DNA from: Metellina segmentata
Taxonomy: Eukaryota > Arthropoda > Arachnida > Araneae > Tetragnathidae
NCBI GenBank assembly: GCA_947359465.1
Contig: OX375878.1
Location: 71,849,916-71,913,915, forward strand
Length of the DNA stretch: 64,000 nucleotides
Direction of reading: 5' to 3'
The notes under the pieces are model-generated. The model did not search any database, was not told where the DNA came from, and saw only the letters and a list, made by a program, of their open reading frames with translations. The translations under genes and the position numbers were made by a program. Below are positions 1 through 9,332 of this stretch, piece after piece. Position 1 is the stretch's first letter, and every line of letters starts with the position of its first letter.

Positions 1-86
1 ATGCGTGCCAAATTTCATTATTGCAAGTGTCCGTCAGGACACTACGTACAGAGACACAGAGAAACACTTCCTTATATAATGGTAGA
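1..86 (-). mobile_element. Helitron-like 5' terminus, cut by the window edge
   Basis: Read on the minus strand this starts A|TCTACCATTATATAAGG and runs into AAGTGTTTCTCTG, which is the usual look of an insect or arachnid Helitron left end (A|TC, AT-rich, then a GTTTGTCTG-type tract). Two further copies of the same end lie at 43140-43287 and 61548-61811. All three share the GTGCCAAATTTCATT and CGTCAGGA blocks. The rest of the element lies left of the window. Class is inferred from the terminus only. Confidence 0.5.
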
Positions 87-210
87 TGTCAGTCTTATAA
101 TTCTATATGGAGTATGTTTAAGGATAAAACTATGGAAATTGCTTTAAAAAAAATAGAATTGTCTTTGTACAAACATAACTAGTAAAAGGGACATAGGTTC
201 GGTTCGGAGG

Positions 211-415
211 GGCTCGTCATTTCAGCTGGCAACGGAGCCCGTCATAACAGATAGCAACGGAGCTCGTCATTTCAGCTGGCAACGGGGCCCGTCATTTCAG
301 CTGGCAACGGAGCCCGTCATAACAGCTAGCAACAGAGTCCGTCATTTCAGCTGGCAACGGGGCCCTTCATAATAGCTGGCAACAGAGCCCGTCATAAAAG
401 CTGGAAACGTGGCCC
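211..415. repeat. 25-bp minisatellite, about 8 units
   Basis: The block GTCAT recurs at 216, 241, 266, 291, 316, 341, 366 (as TTCAT) and 391, so the period is exactly 25 bp. The unit reads roughly CAGCTGGCAACGGAGCC followed by CGTCATTT. Units differ at a few positions (AACAG for TTCAG, ACAGAG for ACGGAG). It is much richer in GC than the surroundings. Confidence 0.93.
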
Positions 416-421
416 ACAGAT

Positions 422-560
422 TGAATGTGGGGCATGTAGATACACACACACAAGGAAGGTTTCACTGACACAGAAGAGAGAAATACACAACGAGAAGAAG
501 CAAGCCTGTCAGAAAAATCGAATCAGAACGATCTACAACTCGCAGGTTGCTAGCGCAACG
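422..560 (-). mobile_element. SINE-B fragment
   Basis: On the minus strand this carries a tRNA-like B-box region (AACCTGCGAGTTGTAG) followed by TTCTGTGTCAGTGAAACC and CCTTGTGTGTG. The same body occurs at 4494-4670, 5043-5165 and 13912-14078. The 5' head and the 3' module are missing. It begins directly after the minisatellite. Confidence 0.6.
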
Positions 561-798
561 GGCGATGAAATGTTTCATCAACAATTTCAGGTTTTGAATG
601 AAATGATATCATCTCATCCCCACTGATTCTACTGTTACACTGCAAACGAGAAAACAGTTCATGGTTATGCGTTTGCCCCATCATGTGGAGCAAATGCGAC
701 ATGGACACATTAGCATTGGAAATCATTTTTTAAAGTTATATCACTGGTAGGTTTACACAAATTGGGTAGTCGGAAAAATTGGGAGGTAGAGAGCTGCG

Positions 799-985
799 TA
801 AAGTTGAATTAGCGTCGCAATGAAGCAACACAACGGGCTATTTGCGAGGGTCCTGGATCAGTCCCGAAGGAAAAGATCAGAGGACAACACCTCCCAATTT
901 TGAGCCACGGTCAGATAACGAGGTTATCCCCTACGCTGGCGCCCCACTGTTCAAACTTCCGCACCACGCCAACGTGAGAAAAACA
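799..985 (-). mobile_element. SINE-A 3' fragment
   Basis: Minus-strand match to the body of SINE-A: the blocks ACGTTGGCGTGGTG, GACCGTGGCTCAAAATT and GGACTGATCC appear in the same order as in the full copies at 34444 and 48078. The tRNA-like head is absent. An open frame over this stretch is chance read-through of the SINE. Confidence 0.65.
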
Positions 986-1602
986 AATCTGAGATATAAA
1001 ATTTTCTGGGGCAGAGTAGTAGTTCATCTAATGCGACCTTAGAATATTTGGGATTATATTTGACCCACTTCGTTCAATATGAAAATCATAAAATTATTTT
1101 TCTGTGAAGTATTTCAAATATTATTCCTCTAAGCTTCATCTTACTCAGCCTATGGCATTCGGAAATAAATAAAATATATTTTATAGGTGAAAATAAAAAA
1201 AATTTTGTTCTGAAGGATTGAGTGGATTTTTAATCAAGGAAATTCTCAATTTGCAAACAAACTGAAGTAATGCATGGCTTCTTGGAAGTTATTATGGTTG
1301 GAAGGAACTGGAGGGAAGCAGGAAATATATAGATATATATATTTCTCGATTATAAGAAAGTTTTGTTGTGAATTCTACTCTTGTGCTTAATTGAGCAAAC
1401 CCGCTCCTATTCTTCCAGTAAACAAACCTTGATCATTTTGACCTTTGCAGTGCGTTTCTTCGTTAATTCTTTTTCTATCGTCGTTTCCTTTACAGTTCGT
1501 TCCAAGATACGGATACCACGCACTCTCAAAGTTGTTGTGATTACAATCTATTCGAAAAGGAATGCAAATTATATGTAAAACTAATTTCTAGAAAAATTAA
1601 TA

Positions 1603-2145
1603 TTTCTTAATTGCCTTTTCATCTTTGCAGTCACAAAATATTTGGTCGAATGTCAATTGAATTCGAGCAATTTAATCACGATTTTCAAGAGTTCGAATAC
1701 GGTTTTCATGTTTTTCATATGAATGCCTATACCAACATTTACCTTGCAAACATGAATGCCATTGCCCCTTTCACTCGAACAAAAACACATTTATTTTGTA
1801 ACAAGAGATGTTCGGTAGTTCCTGTTCATGCGCGCTGTGGTCCTGTCCTAATGGCTTACCTAATGATGTACCCTAAATGTTAATAAATATATGTTTAGTG
1901 TACCCCCAGATGTTTACTCCACAAGAAGCCAATCTGTAATAAAATAAATATATTTTTGTTCAAGAGAAAGGGGTAATGTCATTCATGTTTGCACGGTAAA
2001 TGTTGGTAGGCATTCATATGAATAACCTGAAAACCGTACTCCAGAAACTCTTGAAAATCGTGATTAAATTGCTCGAATTGAATTGTTTTCCAAGTCATTC
2101 GACCTTAATTTTTGTGACTGCAAAGATGAAAAGGCAATTAAGAAA
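1603..2145. repeat. Long inverted repeat (foldback), arms about 200 bp
   Basis: The arm at 1603-1802 reappears in reverse complement at 1936-2145, around a spacer of about 133 bp. Shared blocks include CTTAATTGCCTTTTCATC, TTTGCAGTCACAAAA, GAGCAATTTAATCACGATTT, TTTCAAGAG, CATATGAATGCCTA and CAAACATGAATG. Small indels and substitutions separate the arms. Each arm holds TTTTCATCTTTGCAG, which resembles a splice acceptor. No transposase was seen. It may be a foldback element or an inverted duplication. A transcript through it would form a long hairpin. Confidence 0.85.
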
Positions 2146-2150
2146 AGAGC

Positions 2151-2467
2151 CGCAACTCGTCAATATTTACTTCCAGCGTCGTAGTCATCTGCTATACAAT
2201 TCTTAGAAGTTTATGATAATTGTTGATCTCAAGACTAAAAATTACACTTCAAGTTGACTCTTTTTGCAATGTGGAGGTATGGAATGGCTCGAACCGAACT
2301 AGGACTGCCACAGACGGAGGCTTCCAGAGGTTGAATCCAGCTTCTAAGCTTTTTAAAAGCGTCAAAGACATAGATGTCGATATATACAAAGTCGCAACTC
2401 GTCAACATCTACTCCCGGCGTCATAGACATTCAGATATCTGTTAATATCTTAGGAGTTTGTAGCTAT
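2151..2467 (+). repeat. Direct repeat pair, about 75 bp each
   Basis: CGCAACTCGTCAA at 2151 and 2393 each opens a related stretch (TACTTCCAGCGTCGTAG against TACTCCCGGCGTCATAG, then a TTAGAAGTTT or TTAGGAGTTT block). The copies lie 242 bp apart, just outside the inverted repeat. No function seen. Confidence 0.7.
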
Positions 2468-2756
2468 TCGGGAGCACTTTCCTGTAATTTAAAACAAACT
2501 GTTACAATCCCGATAACAGGAAAAAGAGCCAGTATCAGTGTATGGACAGGAATATTGGAATTAGAAGAGTGATAATATATGACCTATGGCGTTACTAAGG
2601 ACGTGGTATTTCGTCGTTAGCAACACCATAACAGATCTTGATGGACGAGGTATCTCATCTGTAAAAGAAAACTGACCGCATCAATCTCGTCAACATACTA
2701 AAAATTATCGGCAATATCTTGATGATTCGTCATTAGCAAAATTGATCAGTTGTTGA

Positions 2757-3433
2757 TAGGGTTGCCAACCGTCCTGGATTTTCCCGGAATTTAAGTTGCT
2801 GTCCAGAATGTTAAATGTTAAATTCCCGCGGAATTTCCGAGAAAGCTATCGACCCGAATATCATCTACATTCCAAAATAGTTCTTTCTATTGCACATGAC
2901 TTCGAGTCCATCCATTGAACGTCCGTTACCCCACTACTATCCAAAGCCAATATTACACTACAGTCTGTTCAGAGCAGGACCATCGTGAAGAAATGGTGTT
3001 AGTTGCCTTTTCAATTACTATATTTGTATTTTATTTTCAAAATTGGGGCTGGAGACCAACACAAATTTTCATATTCGACTTTCTTAAAATAGAATTCGGA
3101 ACACTCTATTGGTATTATTTTTTCTATTTGGTATATACGAACATTACCGTTTTTAATAGTTTCAATGCAACAACAATGCGGTTAGATTTAGATTTATTCT
3201 TATTACTCTTTATATGAGAGGACCATCAGGCTCGAAAATAATTAAAATGAAAAAATAAATAAAAATAACTAATTATTTGTTACATACTTTTTGTCTTGGA
3301 AGAAATTTCCTTGGAAAACTAGGTATGTTATGTAAAATGATTTCTCAGTGGAGAATATTGTGAAATTACATATATATATTTCAGTTTTGGGCAATATGTC
3401 CCGGAATTGTCCCAGAAAAAGTTGTCAACCCTA
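2757..3433. mobile_element. Non-autonomous hAT element, 677 bp
   Basis: The ends are TAGGGTTGCCAAC on the left and GTTGTCAACCCTA on the right, a hAT-type inverted repeat. The flanking 8 bp are GTTGTTGA (2749-2756) and GTGGTTGA (3434-3441), 7 of 8 identical, as expected for a slightly decayed hAT duplication. The termini carry CCCGGAAT in opposite orientations. A 100-codon open frame inside shows no transposase motif and is most likely chance. Confidence 0.82.
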
Positions 3434-3752
3434 GTGGTTGATGGACGGGATATCTGGTCGAAACCACTAGGAAGGTTAACACTCTAAGGTGTCCAAACGT
3501 ATTTTTCCCTTTTGCAACCTGCAGTCTTCCGTGTGTTTAGTTACCTACTGTATCACTAGTTTTGACTTTCTTAACAAATAGAATAGCACGAAAATGTTTT
3601 AGATCCAATATGCATTGCAGCCATTATGGTGTGTTATGAGGTCAAAGCAATACTGCATAACTCGAAAATCAGGAGACACTCAGACGGTTAATGCAAAAGT
3701 AGGAACACGACAGATTGGAATCTCAAATTAAATTTTTCAGAGGTGACTTTAA

Positions 3753-4493
3753 GGCCCGGTGCACACATCCGGTTTTTCAACGTGCGGCGCCGCTGCGGCA
3801 CCTAAGCCCAACTACGCACATATAACCGTGAAATGACGCAAGTACTCATTTTGCGCCATTTGCGACAAATATTCTGTCGAAGAAAACGTGTTTATTTCAC
3901 TAACTCGGTGTAAAAAAAAAGTATATTTTGAAACAAAATAGACGTTACTGGATACAACAACTTGTTAATTATTATTTATATTCCATTTGTTTATGACAAC
4001 CAGGTACTTGAGACCGGAGAAGCGTGTGCGGCGAGGGGAACTGCGGTACAAATTCCACGCAAGTGCGTCGCCGCAGCGGCGACGGAGACATATGTGCACT
4101 ACTCCATAGGATCTAGCCGACCAAACGGCATAGTGGTTAAGGTGTTAGCCTCTAGATATGAAGGTTCCTGGTTCGAATCCAGGTCCGGGCATGGATATTT
4201 GTAATCGTATGGTGTAGAGGCGGCTGGTGCACCTTAAATCTGTCGTGGCCGAAAGTCCTCACGTTGGGTTGGTGTGGAAGTTTAGAAAGTGGGGTGCTAC
4301 CTCAGGTGTTGCTTCGCCATCTGACCGTGGTTCAAAATTACGAGGTGTTGTCTTCGCATCTTTCCCTTAAGCCTTAAGGGATTGATCCCGGACTGTCGTT
4401 AATAGCCCGTTGTGTTGCTCTAGAACGGCGTTAACTAATTATTTATAATTACCTTACCATTGGATCTAATGCATCTCAGACCGCACTTGCGGG
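3753..4493. mobile_element. Harbinger-like MITE, copy 1, split by a SINE and right-truncated
   Basis: The left end GGCCCGGTGCACACATCCGG follows the trinucleotide TAA (3750-3752). The interior matches the complete copy at 46694-48025 (AACCGTGAAATGA, AGACGTTACTGGATACAAC, ACTTGAGACCGGAGAAGCG). SINE-A at 4116-4456 interrupts it, and the MITE resumes at 4469 with ATGCATCTCAGACCGCACTT. The right terminus is lost where SINE-B begins near 4494. The class rests on the 3-bp TAA duplication and GGCCCGG-type end of the complete copy. Confidence 0.75.
4116..4456 (+). mobile_element. SINE-A, full length
   Basis: The tRNA-like head has an A box around GGCATAGTGGTTAAGG and a B box CTGGTTCGAATCCAGG with a perfect T-stem (CCTGG/CCAGG). 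The family body follows: GGGCTGGTGCACC-like block, CCTCACGTTG, GTGTGGAAGTTT, GACCGTGGTTCAAAATTACG, GGGATTGATCCCGGAC and GTTGTGTTGCTC. Target duplications CCATAGGATCTA (4104-4115) and CCATTGGATCTA (4457-4468) match at 11 of 12 positions. Without the SINE the host MITE sequence is continuous. Confidence 0.9.
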
Positions 4494-4672
4494 CCTGGAG
4501 ACGGCGCAGGTTTGATTCCACCCTGGGTGCATTTCTCTCTCATCTGTGCCAGTAAAACTTTCCTTGAGTGCATGTCCACATTGACGTTGGCTGTTTTGTG
4601 TTTGGCGCTGCATGGCCAAAAATGGCCCTTGCGCCATGAAACCCAACCCACCTAAGTTGCCAGCTTGTGTAC
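4494..4672 (+). mobile_element. SINE-B, nearly complete
   Basis: The B box is GCAGGTTTGATTCCACC. The body has CATCTGTGCCAGTAAAACTT and CCTTGAGTGCATGTCC. The 3' module is GTGTTTGGCGCTGCATGGCC, then AAAAATGGCCC and ATGAAACCCAACCCACC. This copy defines the family's 3' end, which also appears alone at 17175, 22190, 40355 and 60598. Antisense frames here are spurious. Confidence 0.75.
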
Positions 4673-4789
4673 TTAACATTCAAAAACTGCAGAGCGATGA
4701 TCTATCCATCAGCTAGTTGCATCAAGATCGTGTGGGCAGTAAGACATCCAACAGATAACATGATAGCATAATCTTCTGTAGGTAGTTAA

Positions 4790-4905
4790 TAACGTCGCAC
4801 TTTAAAAACTCAACGGGCTATTAGCGACGGTCGTAGAACAATCTTTAAGGTGTCCTTGTATCCAAGGACAACGCCTCATAATTTTGAACCACAGCATAAT
4901 CTAAG
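4790..4905 (-). mobile_element. SINE-A 3' fragment
   Basis: Minus-strand blocks CTGTGGTTCAAAATTATG, AGGCGTTGTCCTTGG, CGTCGCTAATAGCCCGTTG and GCGACGTTATTAAC match the 3' third of SINE-A. Confidence 0.65.
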
Positions 4906-5042
4906 GATATTAATATAATATATCGTGATGAAAGTCACGTCAACCTTCAATCAGATGCATTCTGTATTTCCGAATAGCTCATCTCAACTCAAGATTTCTT
5001 GCTCATAGAGGTTTTCGAAAGCCTCACAAGAAGCAAGAGACA

Positions 5043-5165
5043 AACATCGAGCAATGGACATTGACAAACAAGGAATAGTTTCACTAACACAGAACAGATA
5101 AATACACACAGGGAGGGAAAAAAATTGTATTGACTACAACTCGCAAGTTGATAGTACAGTGGGCA
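5043..5165 (-). mobile_element. SINE-B fragment
   Basis: Reverse complement shows AACTTGCGAGTTGTAG, TTCTGTGTTAGTGAAAC and CCTTGTTTGTCAATGTCC, parallel to the copies at 422 and 13912. The 5' head and 3' module are absent. Confidence 0.6.
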
Positions 5166-5492
5166 TACCCACTGAACCAATACGTACAATTTTTGGAAAA
5201 GCGTACAAGTTTTACATGAGGAGTATCGAAATTTCATGCATTCTTTACGCGATTATACTTGTAGTTAAAAATGTAAAGCTGTACTAAGAGAAATTAATTT
5301 TTGTCACTGAAGTTTTTTATTTGTTGCCATGGTTTATTTTCTAAACATTTATTATCCATCACACTTGCTGTAATACAGAAGTGTAATAACATCGTAGCAC
5401 TGACAAACAAATCAATCAAAAGAAGTTAAAAAAATTGCAATCGTTTTCAGAGAAAATCGTCAAAAAAAATAAGAGATGGATACCAAGCAAGA

Positions 5493-5578
5493 AGTTGCAC
5501 AGCAACGGAACGGGCCATTTACGACAGCTCCGGGATCGATCTCGAAGGGAAAGTTCGGAAGACAACACCGAGTGTTTG
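5493..5578 (-). mobile_element. SINE-A 3' fragment
   Basis: The reverse complement reads GGTGTTGTCTTCCG, CGAGATCGATCCCGGAGC and GTAAATGGCCCGTTCCG, the final part of SINE-A. Confidence 0.6.
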
Positions 5579-5699
5579 GAATTTCCCTTCCCAGTCTCGG
5601 AGTCACAAAAATCTGCACCGTCCTTTTATTATATAGTTTTCAAATTTTCTCGAATGTTTCTGAATACATAAAAAACTGATATAACCAACGCTTATAAAA

Positions 5700-6890
5700 A
5701 ATTCGTGGCGCCATCTCTGAAGCAACTATTGAACTAGTTTTCGTTTGTTTGGCTCCATTTTTTTTCACGCACGCGAATATGTTTTATAACCACAGAACAA
5801 CAACACATTAAACACTTGGAATGAAAATCCGAATCAAAGTATTCAGCATTCTCACAATCGAAATCATATCTCGATTTTTTAAAAATTTGCATAACTAATG
5901 CAACATTTTTTTTAATCGCTTTTTATGAAGAGTTTGCAAAACGGGAACACAAGCATTTCAAGTTTCCTGACATTCCAACAGTTGAATTTTAAAAAAACGT
6001 TTACAAATTTATGACAGTGAAACATGTTTACGGCAAAACAGTGATGGGAAAAACAAACAAAAACCTTTCACAAGGCGGGACTTCCATTGCCACAGAAAGC
6101 AGCTCTCGATCACAAGCGTAATCGCTTTGTTTTCGACGGCGACCGAAAGGCTTTCCAATGTAATTAACTCCTCAACTCGGAGTTGTCGATCGTTCTCTGC
6201 AAAATCCCACATTTTTTAAGTTCATCACAACCTCGAATGATGTCACAGTAGCCGACCGAAGCAGTCATCTACACATCCACTCCACTTCAGAATGTCTTTC
6301 CCCTTATTCCTCTTTTTTTTCCCCCTTCCTTTCCTGCTGGCTTTTTTTCATTTTTATTACGCTCCCGCTTCATGCTGTTTTATTCTGATTTTTTTTTTTT
6401 TTTACTTTTATCATCTCCGCTCGCGAGTCGGCAGACGTAAACATGTTTACGAAAACGCGACTGGTGAAACCGCCCTCGCCTCGTGACATCATCAGAGGAG
6501 GGGGATGGGGGGAGGGAAGAAGGGGAAATGAGTCTTCACGTGATCCTCATTGTTCCTCTTCCTGTCTTCGCCAAGACCTCACACCGCACACACGCAAATG
6601 CCAACACTGTGTGTTGTCGTCGCGCGGTGCAGAGAAAATGTCGCCAGAAATAGATCCCGTTTTCGCTTTTTGTCCCTCGCTTCTGTGGCCGGCCTTCTCT
6701 CCCCCTCCCCCCCCCCTTTTTTTTTTTTTTTTTTTTTCTCGTTCGATTAATTCCGGTTATGTAATGCGCAACGGAATTTGAATTTGTTTTCGACGGTTTT
6801 GCCGTTGAAGAAGAGGAGTGTCATGACAAACGCCGAGAGGTGAAATCGTTTGCGACACTGGGAATTCTGAAGCTGCGGTCTACCAATCAC
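5700..6890. other. CpG-rich and pyrimidine-rich stretch, no gene recognised
   Basis: 6292-6420 is almost pure pyrimidine on the plus strand. 6420-6480 and 6600-6660 are rich in CpG (CGCTCGCGAGTCGGC, GTCGTCGCGCGGTGC). A G-run block follows near 6497-6525, and a C-run then a T-run of about 22 near 6705-6737. The sequence is less AT-rich than most of the window, and I see no element termini. It could be a promoter or CpG-rich 5' region of an unseen host gene. Open frames here lack recognisable domains. Confidence 0.45.
6436..6451. promoter_or_regulatory. Perfect 16-bp palindrome with two forkhead-type cores
   Basis: CGTAAACATGTTTACG is a perfect palindrome. It contains GTAAACA, the usual forkhead-box core, on both strands. 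A half-matching site, ACATGTTTACGG, lies near 6023. Binding is an inference from the motif. Confidence 0.35.
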
Positions 6891-7040
6891 CTGCCGTGCA
6901 GAAGGGCAGTAGCATCCAAACACACGGGCAGTTAATAAGCCCGGGAAAACTTATGTAAAAATAATTCTCATCAAACGATTTTCTCTTATGTCTGTGTCGA
7001 TTAAATATCAACTCGTTCTGAGTAGTTTTCCGATTGCTTC

Positions 7041-7322
7041 CGGGACTCGGTAGACCAGCAGGTGGAGTCCCGGATTGGTGACCGGAAGGTTGCGAGTTCG
7101 AGACTCGATTCAACTAAAGGCAATCGAGAAGACGGGGGCTGGTGCATGTTCAATTTGTTATGTCCTCACAAACATGCATGTGAAAGTTCGTAGAGTGGGG
7201 TCCAGTTTAGTAGTTGATCTCGTCAACTGACCGTGGTTCAATATTACGCGTAGGTGTCCCACCACCGAAATTGATCCCGGACCGTCACCAATAACCTACT
7301 TGGTTGCTCCAATAAATTTAAG
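7041..7322 (+). mobile_element. SINE-A, diverged
   Basis: The head has TAGACCAGCAGGTGG (A-box region) and GGTTGCGAGTTCGAGACTC (B box). The body has GGGGGCTGGTGCATGTTC, TGTCCTCAC, GTGGGGTCCAGTTTAG, GACCGTGGTTCAATATTACG and GATCCCGGACCGTCACC. Several internal indels separate it from the copy at 34444. Target duplications were not identified. Confidence 0.75.
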
Positions 7323-8004
7323 AATCAACCAACAGATTGTTATCTAAATATTGAAATGTTTTGATCAAAAGTTTTTGTTGATTAATCCGTGATTCAAGGA
7401 ATGTTTCTTATGCCTTAAGGATCACTTTTTAAAAAATATTAAGATTTTATTCTATTGTGCCTGTGGGATTCCCCTTGAATTAACTGCCTGTCCAAGAGAC
7501 GTACAATATTCTTAAGGGAGCCCTGAAAGTTACAAACAATTATACAATATAATCCATATAGGTAATATATAATATAATATAAGCCAGTAACATATATAAT
7601 TTAAGCCAGTTATTTTAGCATCACGAAATTTCCAAGTAGTATAGCATTGCTTTTCCCCACAGCACATTTAAGGGAACTGTGAACTTTTAAAATAAACGTT
7701 TGCAAGTATTCGGATTTTTCTAAAATTTTTTGTTTACTACTAAAGAACCTTTTTTGAACTTGGTCCAAAAATATTAAGTCAATCGGAAGCAATTACAAAA
7801 ATGTGATAAAATGTTGACGAATTACAAAAAAAATGATAGTCCCATGCGCATTAATTGTCCGTGCTTTGGACAAAATTTTAATCACCATTGTATACAACTA
7901 CAATCCCTTTCCCATACCGTGACCACAGATCACGCGGAGCAGAATTGTAACGCCATCCATACAACTTATACATATGGCAGCGTGTAGACTGTAGCATTTC
8001 CTCA
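7323..8004. other. AT-rich spacer with one dispersed-repeat fragment
   Basis: No gene recognised. About 7611-7690 resembles 11934-12010: both have a GTAGTATAGCATTGCTTT or GTAGAGTAGCATTGCTTT block followed by GCACATTTAAGG or CAACATATTTAAGG. Confidence 0.45.
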
Positions 8005-8090
8005 CCTCGTCAACATGAGGCTACTACAGATTTGACGAGCACCAGCCCCAACGAACACGACGGTCTTTTGATTGCCTACTTGACTACCAC
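8005..8090 (-). mobile_element. SINE-A internal fragment
   Basis: The reverse complement carries GACCGTCGTGTTCGTTGG, GGCTGGTGCTCGTCAAAT and CATGTTGACGAGG, in the order of the SINE-A middle section. Confidence 0.5.
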
Positions 8091-8099
8091 GACCCCCTT

Positions 8100-9330
8100 A
8101 AATTAAGGAAACCAGTATTGCAAACGGAGGTCTCTGATGCCTGATTCATCTACTTCTTTTAAACAACGATTGTATGATCGAGTATATAGAGACAGAACAA
8201 GAATGATATTGTGTGGAAACAGGATTGCGTATACAAAAATAGAAACTGACACTTTATTTAAATATAAAGGCTTCGACTTTTTACAACTCCGAACTACGAG
8301 GAGGTACTGTAGATGGCGTAGCTGTTGACGGCTCAAACAAGATTGAAACGCCAAGTGAGAGGTAATTTAGACGCGTTTCGAAAAAAGTGTCGTATCGCTC
8401 GATCTGTAATAGTTCATGCGATCCCTATCAAGTGACTACTTCGCATTCCACCACCGTGAGCTTGCATTTATCTCAAATGTAACCCAAGCCTCGCGACGGA
8501 ACAGCCAAAGCAACAAATAACAGCGAAAAGGAACGCAATTTGCTCAGGGGAGCTGAGAGGATTGTTTCCTGTACCTCGTGTTCTAGGACATGCTGCTGAG
8601 GAAGATAATTTCGGTTTTTTTGCCCGGGAACCAAAAACCCGTGATTGAATGATTCGGTGAAGTTCTTTCCGATTGCGCATTGCTTGGGAGAAAACTTCAC
8701 CACCCCTTTGCACCGTATTTTGTTGAAATTGCGTGAAAAGGTATGAGTGCCAAAACTGTGTAGAGGAAAGTGCCGCATATGTTCGTGAGCCTTTGCCATT
8801 TCCTCTTTGAGTTTAGGAGTGCCCTTTTGCAAGAATGTCTTGATTATGAAAATGAGTGAGAAAATTTGCAGCATTCAAAAATTATCCAGTAATATTCGTG
8901 TCCAAAAAAGGTGTATCCTCAAATCAGGTTAGACACTTTTTATGTCGCGACCCACGGAAAACATCACATAATGGTGAATCTCCAAATATGCTGTACAACA
9001 GGCCTCAAAACTATCTAAGGCGATGTGCCCTTGTACCAATTAAAGTGATAGGTCCCTCACGAAGTACACAACGAGGGCTTTCTGAAATACAAAGCATCTA
9101 CAGTAGAAGACTATACCCCAGCATCCCAGTAGCACTTTAGGTGGCACCCCTTCACTAGTTAAGATGGTGTACTCCTGTACCAATTGAAGTGAAATGTCCC
9201 TCACTAGAATTAAATACCAAGTACACAATGTGTACTTACTCAAATGCAGGGGCTCTTCAGCAAAGGTTAAAGGTACTATATTTCTGAGACTCTAGAGTAT
9301 GAGAAATGTAGAAAGTTTTGTAAGGTAATG
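8100..9330. other. No recognisable gene
   Basis: The longest frame is 133 codons on the minus strand (8473-8874) and shows no domain I know. A short direct repeat is present: GTACCAATTAAAGTGATAGG near 9034 recurs as GTACCAATTGAAGTGAAATG near 9176, each followed by TCCCTCAC. Confidence 0.4.
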
Positions 9331-9332
9331 TA

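Noticed and set aside
211..415. CRISPR-like array of short repeats
   Set aside because: Repeats are contiguous with no spacers, a minisatellite.
2915..3217. 100-codon hydrophobic protein
   Set aside because: It lies wholly inside the 677-bp hAT MITE and has no transposase or membrane-protein family features beyond AT-rich hydrophobicity.
4116..4190. tRNA gene
   Set aside because: B box and T-stem are perfect, but the acceptor stem does not pair, the sequence continues as a SINE body and target duplications bound the whole unit.
8473..8874. 133-codon minus-strand open frame as a host gene
   Set aside because: No domain, signal peptide or family resemblance that I can name, no neighbouring exons, and a second long frame overlaps it, so chance is likely.
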